A stretch of DNA of 44,698 nt from positions 1 to 44,698 of the forward strand of contig JBLHKS010000039.1 of assembly GCA_047620505.1 (NCBI GenBank), in the 5' to 3' direction. The position numbers and the translations under genes are program-made. The notes below the pieces were generated by a model, which was given only the letters and a program-made list of their open reading frames with translations, did no database searches and had not been told where the DNA came from. This document shows positions 22,314 through 30,984 of this stretch, piece after piece. Within the stretch, counting starts at the first letter, position 1; each line of letters opens with the position of its first letter. Source of the stretch: JBLHKS01 sp047620505. GTDB taxonomy: Bacteria > Verrucomicrobiota > Verrucomicrobiia > Verrucomicrobiales > DEV007.

Positions 22314-24949
22314 TCTGTCGAATTGCGGGTGCGGGCGTGAAGCGCTTCCTTTGTAAGCTGCCCGATGAAAAGCGGTGCAATCGATCCGAGTGCGATCGCA
22401 AGCCAGCCTGCGGCGTTGGGGGGATGCAGATGAAGGACAGCAGCGAAAGGAGGAACAAAAACCGCCGCGGCGAGGATTGCAGCGCACAAGGCGAGAGCGA
22501 TCCAAATGTAGCGATTTCGGCTGAGCTGATTCCGGAAAACCCCCTCGGCCGGGTCTCGCAAGTTGAATACGTGGAGCAGCTGCGCGATCGCCAGAACGAG
22601 AAAGGCGTGCGTCATCGCCTGTTCCGCGGAAAGCCCCAGCGGCCCTAACGCGAACCCGAAGACGGCCAGAGTCGAAATCGCAATCAGCGCCGCGAAGCTG
22701 ACGATTTGGATCCAATGTTCGCGGCAGAGAATCGGTTCGCGACCGTCTCTTGGTTTTTCATTCATCACCTCGCCGTGTCCCTCGGACGCGCCTAACGCGA
22801 GCGCCGGGAAAACATCGGTTACCATGTTGAGAAACAAGATCTGAAGCGGCAAGAGCGGAATTGGCATCGCCCCAGCCGCAGCAAAGCCGACAACGAGAAT
22901 CTCCGCGAGGTTGCAGCTCATGAGGTAGATCACAAACTTGCGAATGTTCGCGAAAATCACGCGGCCTTGGCGCACCGCGGATACGATCGTCGAGAACGCG
23001 TCGTCTTTCAGAACCATGTCAGCCGCCTCGCGTGCAACCTCGGTTCCGCGCTTGCCCATGGCCACACCGATGTCCGCTTCCTTGAGCGCCGGCGCGTCGT
23101 TCACTCCGTCACCGGTCATCGCCACCACTTCGCCACGCCGCTGATGCAGTTCGATCAAATCGAGTTTCTGGCGCGGCGAAACCCGCGCAAACATCCCGGC
23201 GCTGGTGAGGCGATCGCGTTCTTCCCCAGAGAGTTCCGCTATCGGCTTAAAATCGCTTCCCATGATAACTTCCGCTTCCGGATCGTCCGTCAGTCCGACT
23301 TTCAAGCCCACAAAACGTGCGGTTGGAGCTTGATCGCCCGTCACCATGATCACACGAATCCCGGCATGAACGCACTGCGCGATCGCCTCCCGAACATCGC
23401 CGCGCTCTGGATCAACGAATCCTGCCAAACCCAGAAAAATCAGATTATGATAGGGATCAGCCGTTTCGGTTTCAGCGCTGCGTTTGGCCAGTCCGAGAAC
23501 CCGCAAACCGGTTTCGGCAAGTTTGGCGTTGTGTCGCAGCCACTGCTCACGCGCCTCATCCGTCATTGGAATCGCGCCGTCTGCGGTCTCCAATTGATCG
23601 CTAGCCGCCAGCAGCTGCTCGGCCGCGCCTTTGACCGCGACCAGCAGATGTCCGTCTTCTGAGCCATGGAACGTCGCCATCATTTTGACGTCCGAATCGA
23701 AGGCTTCCTCAGACCGACGCGGATGATTGGCTTCAGCTTTTGCTTTGTCGATCCCCGCCTCCGCGCCAGCGCTCAGCAACGCGATTTCCAGCGGATCGCC
23801 CACCCCGGATTCGCCATCGAGCGATGCGTTGTTGCAAAGCACCCCGATCTCCAATGCGTCTGCGATCCTCCCCGCTCCATGGCGAATATCCGCGGCCTGC
23901 AAATCGACTTCCTCGCCTTCCAGCGAGAGATGAACCAAGGTCATTTGGTTCTCTGTCAGGGTGCCGGTCTTGTCCGTGCAAATGACACTGGTCACGCCCA
24001 GAGTCTCTACCGCCGAAAGACGATTGATCAGCGCGTTCTGCTTCGCCATGCGCCACATTCCTCGCGCCAACGCGATGGTCGCAACGATCGGCAGGCCCTC
24101 CGGAATTGCAGCGACTGCGAGGGCGATCGAGGTCTGCATCATGAGGTAGAGATCCTTTCCGGTTAGAACACCGGCTAGTCCCGTCAGAATCACGACCGCG
24201 AGCGTTGCCCAGATCAACCGATGCGCCAATCGGTCGAGTCGCTTCTCCAATGGCGTAATCTCGTCCTCGGCCGCTTCGACCATTTCCGAAATCTTGCCCA
24301 GCTCGGTCCCCATGCCCGTGCTGACCACAACGGCTTCGCCGGATCCTCGGGTGATGCTGGTTCCTTTCCAAAGCATGCCTGTGCGCTCCGCCAGAATTGT
24401 GTCTGTTGGAACTGATTCGGTCGATTTGGCGACCGGCGCGCTCTCTCCGGTGAACGACGACTCGTTTGCTTGCAGCCGCGACGCCTGCGTCACGCGCATG
24501 TCCGCTGTCACCACGTCGCCGCCCTCAAAGATCACGATGTCGCCCGGAACCAGTTCCTTTGCTGGTATCCGGCTTAGTTTTCCGGCCCGGCGGACAGTGA
24601 CGTGGACGTTTGTCAGGCTTCGCAACGCATCCATCGAACGCGCTGCGCGGAACTCGGTCCAGAAGCCAATCAAGGCGTTGATCAGCACCACTGCGATGAT
24701 CGCGAACCCTTCGACAATGTCTCCAAACGCAAAAGATAAGCCCGAAGCGACCGCAAGCAGAAGAACGAGGATGCTCCGAAACTGAGCCGCGATGATGCCG
24801 AGCAGAGACCGCGTTTCAGATTGGATCAGCGCATTGGTGCCGAACTGAACTCGTCGCCGGAGCACCTCTGCTGGGCTGAGACCGGTCGCCCCGCTCGGAT
24901 TCAACTCCGCCAGCAGCTGCTGGCTACCGATACTCCAAGGATGATCCAT
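22310..24949 (-). CDS. Ca2+-type P-type ATPase (P2A-like)
   Basis: 879 residues from ATG 24949. Order: cation-ATPase N domain (LNPSGATGLSPAEVLRRR), M1-M2, actuator TGES at 167-170, M3-M4 with IPEGLP, phosphorylation site Asp326 in DKTGTLT, nucleotide-binding domain, hinge GDGVNDAPALKEADIG, then M5-M10. Three ion-site stretches agree with SERCA: IPEGL in M4, NLAE in M5 (Asn768/Glu771 equivalents) and NMVTD in M6 (Asn796/Thr799/Asp800 equivalents). This favours Ca2+ (or Mn2+) over Na+ or H+, and export from the cytoplasm. It follows the PRC-barrel gene by 14 bp and overlaps the permease start. Confidence 0.9.
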   Translation of the reverse strand: MDHPWSIGSQQLLAELNPSGATGLSPAEVLRRRVQFGTNALIQSETRSLLGIIAAQFRSILVLLLAVASGLSFAFGDIVEGFAIIAVVLINALIGFWTEFRAARSMDALRSLTNVHVTVRRAGKLSRIPAKELVPGDIVIFEGGDVVTADMRVTQASRLQANESSFTGESAPVAKSTESVPTDTILAERTGMLWKGTSITRGSGEAVVVSTGMGTELGKISEMVEAAEDEITPLEKRLDRLAHRLIWATLAVVILTGLAGVLTGKDLYLMMQTSIALAVAAIPEGLPIVATIALARGMWRMAKQNALINRLSAVETLGVTSVICTDKTGTLTENQMTLVHLSLEGEEVDLQAADIRHGAGRIADALEIGVLCNNASLDGESGVGDPLEIALLSAGAEAGIDKAKAEANHPRRSEEAFDSDVKMMATFHGSEDGHLLVAVKGAAEQLLAASDQLETADGAIPMTDEAREQWLRHNAKLAETGLRVLGLAKRSAETETADPYHNLIFLGLAGFVDPERGDVREAIAQCVHAGIRVIMVTGDQAPTARFVGLKVGLTDDPEAEVIMGSDFKPIAELSGEERDRLTSAGMFARVSPRQKLDLIELHQRRGEVVAMTGDGVNDAPALKEADIGVAMGKRGTEVAREAADMVLKDDAFSTIVSAVRQGRVIFANIRKFVIYLMSCNLAEILVVGFAAAGAMPIPLLPLQILFLNMVTDVFPALALGASEGHGEVMNEKPRDGREPILCREHWIQIVSFAALIAISTLAVFGFALGPLGLSAEQAMTHAFLVLAIAQLLHVFNLRDPAEGVFRNQLSRNRYIWIALALCAAILAAAVFVPPFAAVLHLHPPNAAGWLAIALGSIAPLFIGQLTKEALHARTRNSTE

Positions 24950-24963
24950 GTGTCGGCCTGCTA

Positions 24964-25749
24964 TCACATGACAGGAGGAAATTTTTCCTCCCAATAACGG
25001 GGCTCGCCGTAGTAGTCGTAGAGATCCTGCTCGTAGTCGCGATTCACGGGATCATGCGCATAATAAGTCGGCGCTTGACGAATCGTCTCTTTAGTCTGGT
25101 TCACCACGATGTCTTTGCGCGCCCATTCGACTTCCTCGGTCCAGTCGACATCAATGAGAACTTTCCCTCCGGGCAACCACTTGTTGGTATCGACGACAAG
25201 GTGTCGAACCCGCCACTGATCGGTCTGGAGGATCAGGTCAGCGACCACACCGATGTCGCCATCAGAGGCCGTAACCGCATAGCCGATAACCTCTTTCGCT
25301 GAGCGGAGCGTGCGGTCCCCAATCCACTTCATCCGGGCTTCATGCAACGCATCCAGTCCTTTCGATCGATCATCAGCCTTCAAGTTGGGAAAGATCGTCG
25401 AGCCCCAGATCATCGAACCTTCCCAATACACATGATGTTGATGATAGCGTGAATACTCTTCTTCATAGAGCTGGGAAACCGGTTTCTGCATGTCGACTGA
25501 CGGGCTGTCTTCAATCTCTTGTTTGGTTAGCTTGACGGGAACGTGCCGATCAAACCAGCCGACCTCCGGCTGGTCGAGATCGCGCGGGCTGATGAGCACA
25601 TCATGCCGATTCAACAGGCCGTGTGTGTGAACGACGAGGTAGCGGAGCCCCCATTCTTTGTCGTCGAAGAGACAGTCGACGACTTTGCCAAAATCTCCGT
25701 CGGTAGCATGGATTGGGTAGCCAATTAGATTTTTGATGCTGCGTAACAT
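24964..25749 (-). CDS. Protein with two PRC-barrel domains
   Basis: 261 residues from ATG 25749; the open extension to 25818 is Cys-rich and not part of the family. PRC-barrel 1 (about 1-75: MLRSIKNLIGYPIHATDGDFGKV...LRYLVVHT) and PRC-barrel 2 (about 130-205: LRSAKEVIGYAVTASDGDIGVVADLI...VRHLVVDT) share the same G-[FI]-G-x-V-x-D-x-[IL] pattern, so the protein arose by internal duplication. A Tyr/His-rich linker (EEEYSRYHQHHVYWEGS) joins them, and the tail is Tyr/Asp-rich. Such two-barrel proteins are common in stress gene clusters; in photosynthetic bacteria the fold binds the reaction centre. Here the function is unknown. Confidence 0.85.
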   Translation of the reverse strand: MLRSIKNLIGYPIHATDGDFGKVVDCLFDDKEWGLRYLVVHTHGLLNRHDVLISPRDLDQPEVGWFDRHVPVKLTKQEIEDSPSVDMQKPVSQLYEEEYSRYHQHHVYWEGSMIWGSTIFPNLKADDRSKGLDALHEARMKWIGDRTLRSAKEVIGYAVTASDGDIGVVADLILQTDQWRVRHLVVDTNKWLPGGKVLIDVDWTEEVEWARKDIVVNQTKETIRQAPTYYAHDPVNRDYEQDLYDYYGEPRYWEEKFPPVM

Positions 25750-25871
25750 GGTCTTTGTCCTTGGTTGAATTACAGAATCGCATCGCCCGGCAAAAACCGC
25801 TCCGCACTCATTGCACAACGACTGCCGCCGCTTGATCTCGCGCTCCCTCCAGAGCTGATCGTATCACAGGG

Positions 25872-26684
25872 TCAAGTTTCGGTGGTTAGAACGGCAATGG
25901 GCAAGGTCGACAATGCGACCAATGATTCGAGGGCGACGTGATCGATCGCGGGGCTCGATTGGGACGCGATCGCGATGATGGCCGTGGCCCCGGATTCGCG
26001 CAATTGCCCCAGCAGCTGCCCAATATCGCGAAGGCCGGACGGAATGCGGAAGACCACGTCGCCTGCGCCAAGCAGAGGCGATTCGACCGCTGGCGTGAGG
26101 AATAAAGCGAGTTGGTCTGGCGAATGCAGCTTCAGCGCAAACTGGCGCGCCAACTCGATCGCGTTCTCAGGAAGCTCGCCGAATGCCAGCACCGCTGTTC
26201 GTCCCGATCGCGCGTATTTGGATTGGCGCTGGCGAAGAACAAAAACTTCGCGGGTCGTCAGCCCGCTGCCCAGCAACTTCTGCCAGACTGAGCCTGCCCC
26301 GCGAATGCAGGACTCTGACACCGCTAACCAGTCAGCGGTGCGTTCGGCCTCCATCAACTGCTCGGAGTCGGAGAGCGGCCCGGTTTGAATCGAAAGCGAC
26401 CACTCGACTGCGTATCGCCTTCCAGCCTCTGACAGAAGCCGCTCAGTAACAATCCGGCCGGCCTGAAACTGCCGTTCAAGCTCAGCCGGATCCAGAGATC
26501 TGGTTTTCGCGGAGGTCAGCCCGGTTTCGCAAGAAAAGGACAAACTCGCGGCGCGGCGTAACTGATCGTCTTCCAATACGAATGCCTCCAGTCGCGCGTC
26601 GAGTTGCTTGGCAAGCTCCATGGCTCGCTCCAATTCAAGCGCGCCTCCAAGCCCTGACAGATACACAAGTTTTCGCTCGCTCAC
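25872..26684 (-). CDS. Universal-stress-like protein of unknown function
   Basis: 270 residues from a GTG at 26684 that overlaps the stop of the Lon-like gene by 4 bp. The opening RKLVYLSGLGGALELERAMELAKQLDARLEAFVLED has the strand-helix-strand layout of a Usp domain, and a second such unit begins TAVLAFGELPENAIELARQFALKLHS. ATP-loop glycine motifs are missing. I read it as a diverged two-domain Usp. It may work with the Lon-like protease and the PRC-barrel protein with which it is co-transcribed (gap to the latter 122 bp). Confidence 0.55.
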   Translation of the reverse strand: MSERKLVYLSGLGGALELERAMELAKQLDARLEAFVLEDDQLRRAASLSFSCETGLTSAKTRSLDPAELERQFQAGRIVTERLLSEAGRRYAVEWSLSIQTGPLSDSEQLMEAERTADWLAVSESCIRGAGSVWQKLLGSGLTTREVFVLRQRQSKYARSGRTAVLAFGELPENAIELARQFALKLHSPDQLALFLTPAVESPLLGAGDVVFRIPSGLRDIGQLLGQLRESGATAIIAIASQSSPAIDHVALESLVALSTLPIAVLTTET

Positions 26685-29137
26685 GACTCTTCGGGTTCGG
26701 GTTCGGTTTCGTCGTCAACTTCATCTTCGTCCGTCGACTTCTTCTTTTCGTATGGTTCGGCTGCCTTCGCGAAGCGTCTCAGCGTATCCTCAACCTTGCC
26801 AAATATCTCATCTGCCGAGACTCCGGTGAGGATCTCGATTCCTTCCTCAATCGTCTTAACCGGATAGACCCGGAACGTTTCCCCGGCGCAAGCTTTGACC
26901 ACGTCCGTACGAAGCATGAGATGTTTGACGTTCGATTCCGGAATCAGCACGCCCTGTTTGCCGGTCAGACCGCGTTCCTGACAAACCTCAAAGAAGCCTT
27001 CGATCTTCTCGTTGACGCCGCCGATCGTCTGAACCTGACCGTGCTGGTTAACCGATCCTGTCACTGCTAGGCTCTGCTTGATGGGCACGCCCGAAAGCGA
27101 CGAGAGCAACGCGTAGAGTTCGGCCGATGAAGCGCTGTCTCCGTCAACGCCGCCGTAGGTCTGCTCGAAAACTAGAGAAGCCGAAAGCGAGAGCTTTCCT
27201 TCAAGTCGAAACTTTCCAGCGAGATACCCGGTTAGAATCAAGACGCCTTTCGAATGGAGTTTCCCCCCAAGCTTAGCCTCACGCTCGATGTCAACCACGC
27301 CCGATCCGCCGGGCCGTGTCCGCACACTGATCCGGATCGGTTGACCGAAAGTGGAGTCGCCCAGGCTAAGCACGGAGAGCCCGTTGATCTGACCAACCGC
27401 TTCTCCGGAAGTATCGATCAGAATCGTGTCCTCGGTGATCAATTCGAGGCTCCGTTCGCGCCATTGACCGTGTCGGCGGCGGCGCTTGTCGATCGCCGTT
27501 TCAACGTGATCGGCATCGACCGAACTCGCGTTCTCTTTCTTCGCCCAATGATCGGCTTCCTCCAGCAGCTGCTGAAGCGTATCAAAGTGAAGCGTCAACT
27601 TGTCGGAGTGTTGCGCGAGTCGCGCAGCTTCCTCGATAACGCGAGCGACTCCGACTGGCGAGAACGGCATGAGCTCTTCGCGACGCGCAATTTCGGCGAT
27701 CAACCGGGCGTAAAGTTGGCTGTTCTCGGGAGTCCGCGGAACGTCGCTGTCGAAATCGGCGGCGATGCGGAAAAGTTTGCCGAAGTCCGGATCGTGAAGT
27801 GTCAGGAGGTAATAGAGCAGACGTTCCCCGATGAGAACAACTTTAACGTTAATTGGAATGGGCTCAGGCTCCAGCGACACCGTGTTCGCCCAGCCATAAG
27901 CTTGATCGAGCGATTCGATCCGAACATGCCCGGCGTGAAGCGCGCGTTTCAGCCCCTCCCAAGCGAAGGGCTCCATCAAAAGAAGACGCGCGTCGACCAC
28001 CAGAAATCCCCCATTCGCTCGATGCAACGCGCCGGCGCGAATCAGGGTAAAGTCCGTCGAGAGCGAACCCATTTCGCTCATGTGTTCGATGCGCCCAACG
28101 AGATTGCCGAAGGTCGGATTCTCCTCCAACACAACGGGAACGCTCGCCGATTCGGCATCTTCCCGATCCACTAACAGATTCACCCGGTAAGCGAGAAATG
28201 GGTCGCCGTCATCGTTGTCCATCTGCAACGCGAGACCCGGAATCGGCAAAGGGAGTTGCGGACCGTCCTGCTGGCCCGCGGCCGCCTGAAAGGCTTGAGA
28301 ATTGTCGAGCACATTCTCAAACACGTCGTCGAGATAGCTGCAAACCTCAGATTCGTTCTCGAATCGAGTGCGAACTTCGTCGATCAAGGCACGAACCGCA
28401 GCTTCTATGATCTCGCGGTTCAACTTCTTTAGCCGACGCCGGAACTCGCGTCGCCAGCGCGGAATCTGATGGACGATTTCCTCGACCTCTTTCTGTAGTT
28501 CCTCGATGGACTCCTGAATTCGCTCTCGCTCCTCCTCCGGTAAATCGTTGAACATTTCCGGCTCCATCACCTCGCCGTCCTTCATTGGGGCCAGCGAAAT
28601 CCCGCTTGGAGTTCTCAACAGCGCCACTTGCCCTTTCTCGGCGCGTTTTCGCAACGCCTCAAATGGCTCCTGTTCCTCTTCAGCAAAGCTCTGTTCCAAT
28701 TCATGATGCCGGGCGCGGCATTCATCGCTCTCCAGCGCCGTTTGGATCGCCACCTCCAGATCTTCCACGAGCTGATCCATGTCTTTGCGAAACTTCCGGC
28801 CCTGACCGGGCGGCAGCGAAATCGCGTTCGGCCTCCGACCATCATCGAAGTTATTGACGTAGACCCAATCGCGGATCTGTTCGGTCGATCTCGCTTTCCC
28901 TGCGCGCTCGAGAAACTGCATTACGATCCGTTCCGGATCGAGATCGCGGCTGCCGATCGCAAAGAGATTGTAGCCGCGCCGTTCGATCGCCACGCCAAAA
29001 TCGAGAGCCTCTAACGCGCGATCTTGGCCGGGCGCCGTAGTGAGTGGCTCCAAGTCTTCGGTCGTTTCAAACTCGAAACCGTCTGCGGGGCAGATCCGCC
29101 TCAGTAGTTCCGGGGGTACGGGGTTTTGCGCATTCAC
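26681..29137 (-). CDS. LonB-type protease with intact Ser-Lys dyad but degenerate P-loop
   Basis: About 818-820 residues; there is no ATG, the start is GTG 29137 or TTG 29143. The protein belongs to the AAA_32/Lon-C protease family: N-terminal helical region, LGYN-like strand, long coiled-coil insertion (about 130-260), GGFLVVDARLLLMEPFAWEGLKRAL, helical lid, then the Lon proteolytic domain. The catalytic dyad is Ser670 (GVDGDSASSAE) and Lys713 (GGVNEKIEGFFE), 43 residues apart as in E. coli Lon. The stretch that normally carries Walker A after GYNLFAIG reads SRDLDPERI, with no GK[ST]. The acidic tail ends DDETEPEPEES. It heads the seven-gene stress operon. Confidence 0.85.
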   Translation of the reverse strand: MNAQNPVPPELLRRICPADGFEFETTEDLEPLTTAPGQDRALEALDFGVAIERRGYNLFAIGSRDLDPERIVMQFLERAGKARSTEQIRDWVYVNNFDDGRRPNAISLPPGQGRKFRKDMDQLVEDLEVAIQTALESDECRARHHELEQSFAEEEQEPFEALRKRAEKGQVALLRTPSGISLAPMKDGEVMEPEMFNDLPEEERERIQESIEELQKEVEEIVHQIPRWRREFRRRLKKLNREIIEAAVRALIDEVRTRFENESEVCSYLDDVFENVLDNSQAFQAAAGQQDGPQLPLPIPGLALQMDNDDGDPFLAYRVNLLVDREDAESASVPVVLEENPTFGNLVGRIEHMSEMGSLSTDFTLIRAGALHRANGGFLVVDARLLLMEPFAWEGLKRALHAGHVRIESLDQAYGWANTVSLEPEPIPINVKVVLIGERLLYYLLTLHDPDFGKLFRIAADFDSDVPRTPENSQLYARLIAEIARREELMPFSPVGVARVIEEAARLAQHSDKLTLHFDTLQQLLEEADHWAKKENASSVDADHVETAIDKRRRRHGQWRERSLELITEDTILIDTSGEAVGQINGLSVLSLGDSTFGQPIRISVRTRPGGSGVVDIEREAKLGGKLHSKGVLILTGYLAGKFRLEGKLSLSASLVFEQTYGGVDGDSASSAELYALLSSLSGVPIKQSLAVTGSVNQHGQVQTIGGVNEKIEGFFEVCQERGLTGKQGVLIPESNVKHLMLRTDVVKACAGETFRVYPVKTIEEGIEILTGVSADEIFGKVEDTLRRFAKAAEPYEKKKSTDEDEVDDETEPEPEES

Positions 29138-29301
29138 GGTCAAAGACTATCGAATTTGACGGCTCCCCGCGACGCGCTGATTGGTCAGTGTTGCGCGTGA
29201 TTTTGTCAGCGTCTTCGATCTGCGAAAATCCGACCAACACAGGGTCAAGCCTCGTCAAGAATCGCAGAGCCGCTCGCCCCCGGGCGGCATAGAATTATGT
29301 T

Positions 29302-30138
29302 ATGAAAACACAGATTCAACGCATCCTCGTCCCCCTCGACCCCTCCGAATACACCGACGCCGCCACGGCCCGAGCTTGTGAAGTCGCCAAACCGCATCAA
29401 GCGACTCTGACGGGATTAGCTGTTCTCGATAGTCCCGGCATCCGCGGATCCGTCGCGCCCTCCGACACCCTTCACTGGCCGCTCGTCCAGGACACGATTC
29501 TTGGCGCTGAGGCCCATGCGCGTGAACGGATCGCGGCGGCCCGCGAAAAATTTGACCGGACCTGCGTCGAGCAAGGCGTCAAGCATGCGGCCTCGCAGCT
29601 GGAAGGCGTGCCCGCCGAAGTCATCCACGACGCCTCGGGACTCTACGATCTCGTCGTGATGGGCCTACGCACCTTCTTCCATTTCGAAACCCGCGATGAG
29701 CCCGGCGACTCGCTCGACAAACTGCTCGGCCAAACCGCGACGCCGATTCTTGCCGTCCCCAAGGACAGACCTGCCTCCCCGTTTCTGCACGCGTTAGTCG
29801 CCTACGACGGAAGCATGAACGCTTCGCGCGCGTTGAAAGAATTTGCGGCGTTCGCGGCTCCGTTCGATTTCCAGATCACCGTGCTGACCGCGACTGAGGA
29901 TGATCGTCAAGCCGAAATGTTGCTTCACGAAGCGATCGCTTATCTCGCGGATCACGGGATCGACAACGTTGAGACGAAGCGCTCCAAACAGAAGGCTGTC
30001 ACGATCGACACGCTGGGCGACGCGGATCTCGTTGTGGCTGGGATTCACTCGAAACGATTCTTCAAAGACCGCTTTGTCGGCAGCCTGACTACAGAACTGA
30101 TCGAGCGCCACGACCGGGCGTTGTTCCTGTCGCATTGA
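29302..30138 (+). CDS. Tandem universal stress protein, paralogue of the 7.8-kb copy
   Basis: 278 residues. Domain 1 starts IQRILVPLDPSEYTDAATARA; domain 2 starts FLHALVAYDGSMNASRAL. Both ends closely match the protein at 7843-8688: LYDLVVMGLRTFFHFE against LYDLIVMGMRTFFHFE, and KDRFVGSLTTELIERHDRALFLSH against the same LFLSH terminus. The genes arose by duplication. It is divergent from the Lon-like gene; the 158-bp gap probably holds both promoters, but no clear -35/-10 pair was recognised. No Shine-Dalgarno sequence is present. Confidence 0.88.
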   Translation: MKTQIQRILVPLDPSEYTDAATARACEVAKPHQATLTGLAVLDSPGIRGSVAPSDTLHWPLVQDTILGAEAHARERIAAAREKFDRTCVEQGVKHAASQLEGVPAEVIHDASGLYDLVVMGLRTFFHFETRDEPGDSLDKLLGQTATPILAVPKDRPASPFLHALVAYDGSMNASRALKEFAAFAAPFDFQITVLTATEDDRQAEMLLHEAIAYLADHGIDNVETKRSKQKAVTIDTLGDADLVVAGIHSKRFFKDRFVGSLTTELIERHDRALFLSH

Positions 30139-30142
30139 AACT

Positions 30143-30154
30143 CAGCAGCTGCTG
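30143..30154. repeat. Non-coding copy of the CAGCAGCTGCTG palindrome
   Basis: Perfect 12-mer starting 5 bp after the stop of the usp gene, outside any supported coding region. It is one of two non-coding copies of the repeated palindrome; the other coding copies are listed under the entry at 4295-4310. Confidence 0.8.
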
Positions 30155-30256
30155 GCGGCGCGGATCCAACTTTGGGTTTCATTTCGCATACTCAGCGATG
30201 CGATGGGCATGATGAGCGCCGCGCCGCAGGCATACCGAGATGAACTCCGCCCTGCC

Positions 30257-30294
30257 CGGCGGATCTTGCGCGTTGACGCCCGTTCGTTGGCACC
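30257..30294. repeat. Copy A of a 38-bp intergenic element
   Basis: Matches 31722-31759 at 30 of 38 positions without gaps (both contain GGCG-ATCTTG-G-GTTGA, then CCCG and TTGGCACC). Copy A is in the gap before the DUF2238 gene, and ends inside the hairpin at 30286-30305. The bases that differ are mostly transitions. It may be a small dispersed repeat of this genome. Confidence 0.4.
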
Positions 30295-30305
30295 GGGTTG
30301 CCAAC
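30286..30305. promoter_or_regulatory. Perfect 7-bp inverted repeat before the DUF2238 gene
   Basis: GTTGGCA (30286-30292) and TGCCAAC (30299-30305), loop of 6 nt, ending 31 bp before the start at 30337. It could be an operator, or a terminator for the usp gene. No T-run follows immediately. The rest of the 198-bp gap holds the 38-bp element and the CAGCAGCTGCTG copy. Confidence 0.35.
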
Positions 30306-30336
30306 TCGTCGTTTTCTCATGTAGTATCTTCATCTC

Positions 30337-30984
30337 ATGACTTCGCCTGACACGAATCCGTCGCCAACATCGCTGAAAGGAGTGCTTACATTTACGAGCG
30401 CTTACATGCTTGCGGCGGTGGCGGGCGCGGCGATTCAGCAGAACCGCGAATTTGTTTTTTACATCGTGGTTATGGTGGTGCTCATCGCCGTCATCGCGTT
30501 CGTCAACTGGCGAGCGCAGCTACCCAACGGGATTCTGTGGGGACTATCGATTTGGGGGCTGCTTCACATGGCCGGCGGCCTGATTCCACTACCGGAAGGT
30601 TGGCCATACCACGGTGAAAACGCCGTTCTCTATAGTTGGTGGATCCTTCCAGAATTGCTCAAATACGACCAGATTATTCACGCTTACGGGTTCGGCCTCA
30701 TGACGATTCTCTGTTGGGACGCGCTGCGCACTGGCGTGCAGCGAGCCGATGGAGTTGAATTGCGGCCAACGTTAGGATTGATGACGCTGTGCGCAGCTGC
30801 CGGCGTCGGTTTCGGCGCGCTGAACGAAGTGATCGAGTTCATCGCGGTGCTGACGATTCCGAACACCAACGTCGGTGGTTATGATAATACGGGTTGGGAT
30901 CTCGTCGCGAATCTGGTCGGCGCAATCACCGCAGTCGTCTTGATTCGAATGCGACGAGGTTCAGGCCTCAGTCGGCCTGGTTGA
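30337..30984 (+). CDS. DUF2238 (YjdF-family) integral membrane protein
   Basis: 215 residues with about six hydrophobic segments (25-40, 45-62, 70-85, 110-130, 148-165, 190-208). The central segment WWILPELLKYDQIIHAYGFGLMTILCWD and GFGALNEVIEFIA follow the DUF2238 pattern, in which a conserved D-x-x-x-H and an E-x-x-E/W pair are buried in the membrane. Function unknown. A second gene of the same family, broken by a stop codon, lies at 42036-42668. Its 3' end overlaps the convergent methyltransferase gene by 24 bp. Confidence 0.75.
   Translation: MTSPDTNPSPTSLKGVLTFTSAYMLAAVAGAAIQQNREFVFYIVVMVVLIAVIAFVNWRAQLPNGILWGLSIWGLLHMAGGLIPLPEGWPYHGENAVLYSWWILPELLKYDQIIHAYGFGLMTILCWDALRTGVQRADGVELRPTLGLMTLCAAAGVGFGALNEVIEFIAVLTIPNTNVGGYDNTGWDLVANLVGAITAVVLIRMRRGSGLSRPG

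Noticed and set aside
22314..22715. 134-residue N-terminal extension of the APC permease frame
   Set aside because: It lies wholly inside the P-ATPase coding region, is Arg/Ser/Cys-rich and has no membrane or family character; ATG 22313 overlaps the ATPase stop by 4 bp.
24964..29143. Plus-strand frames of up to 306 codons opposite the Lon-like gene
   Set aside because: Codon-bias shadows of the Lon-like protein, which has clear catalytic motifs.
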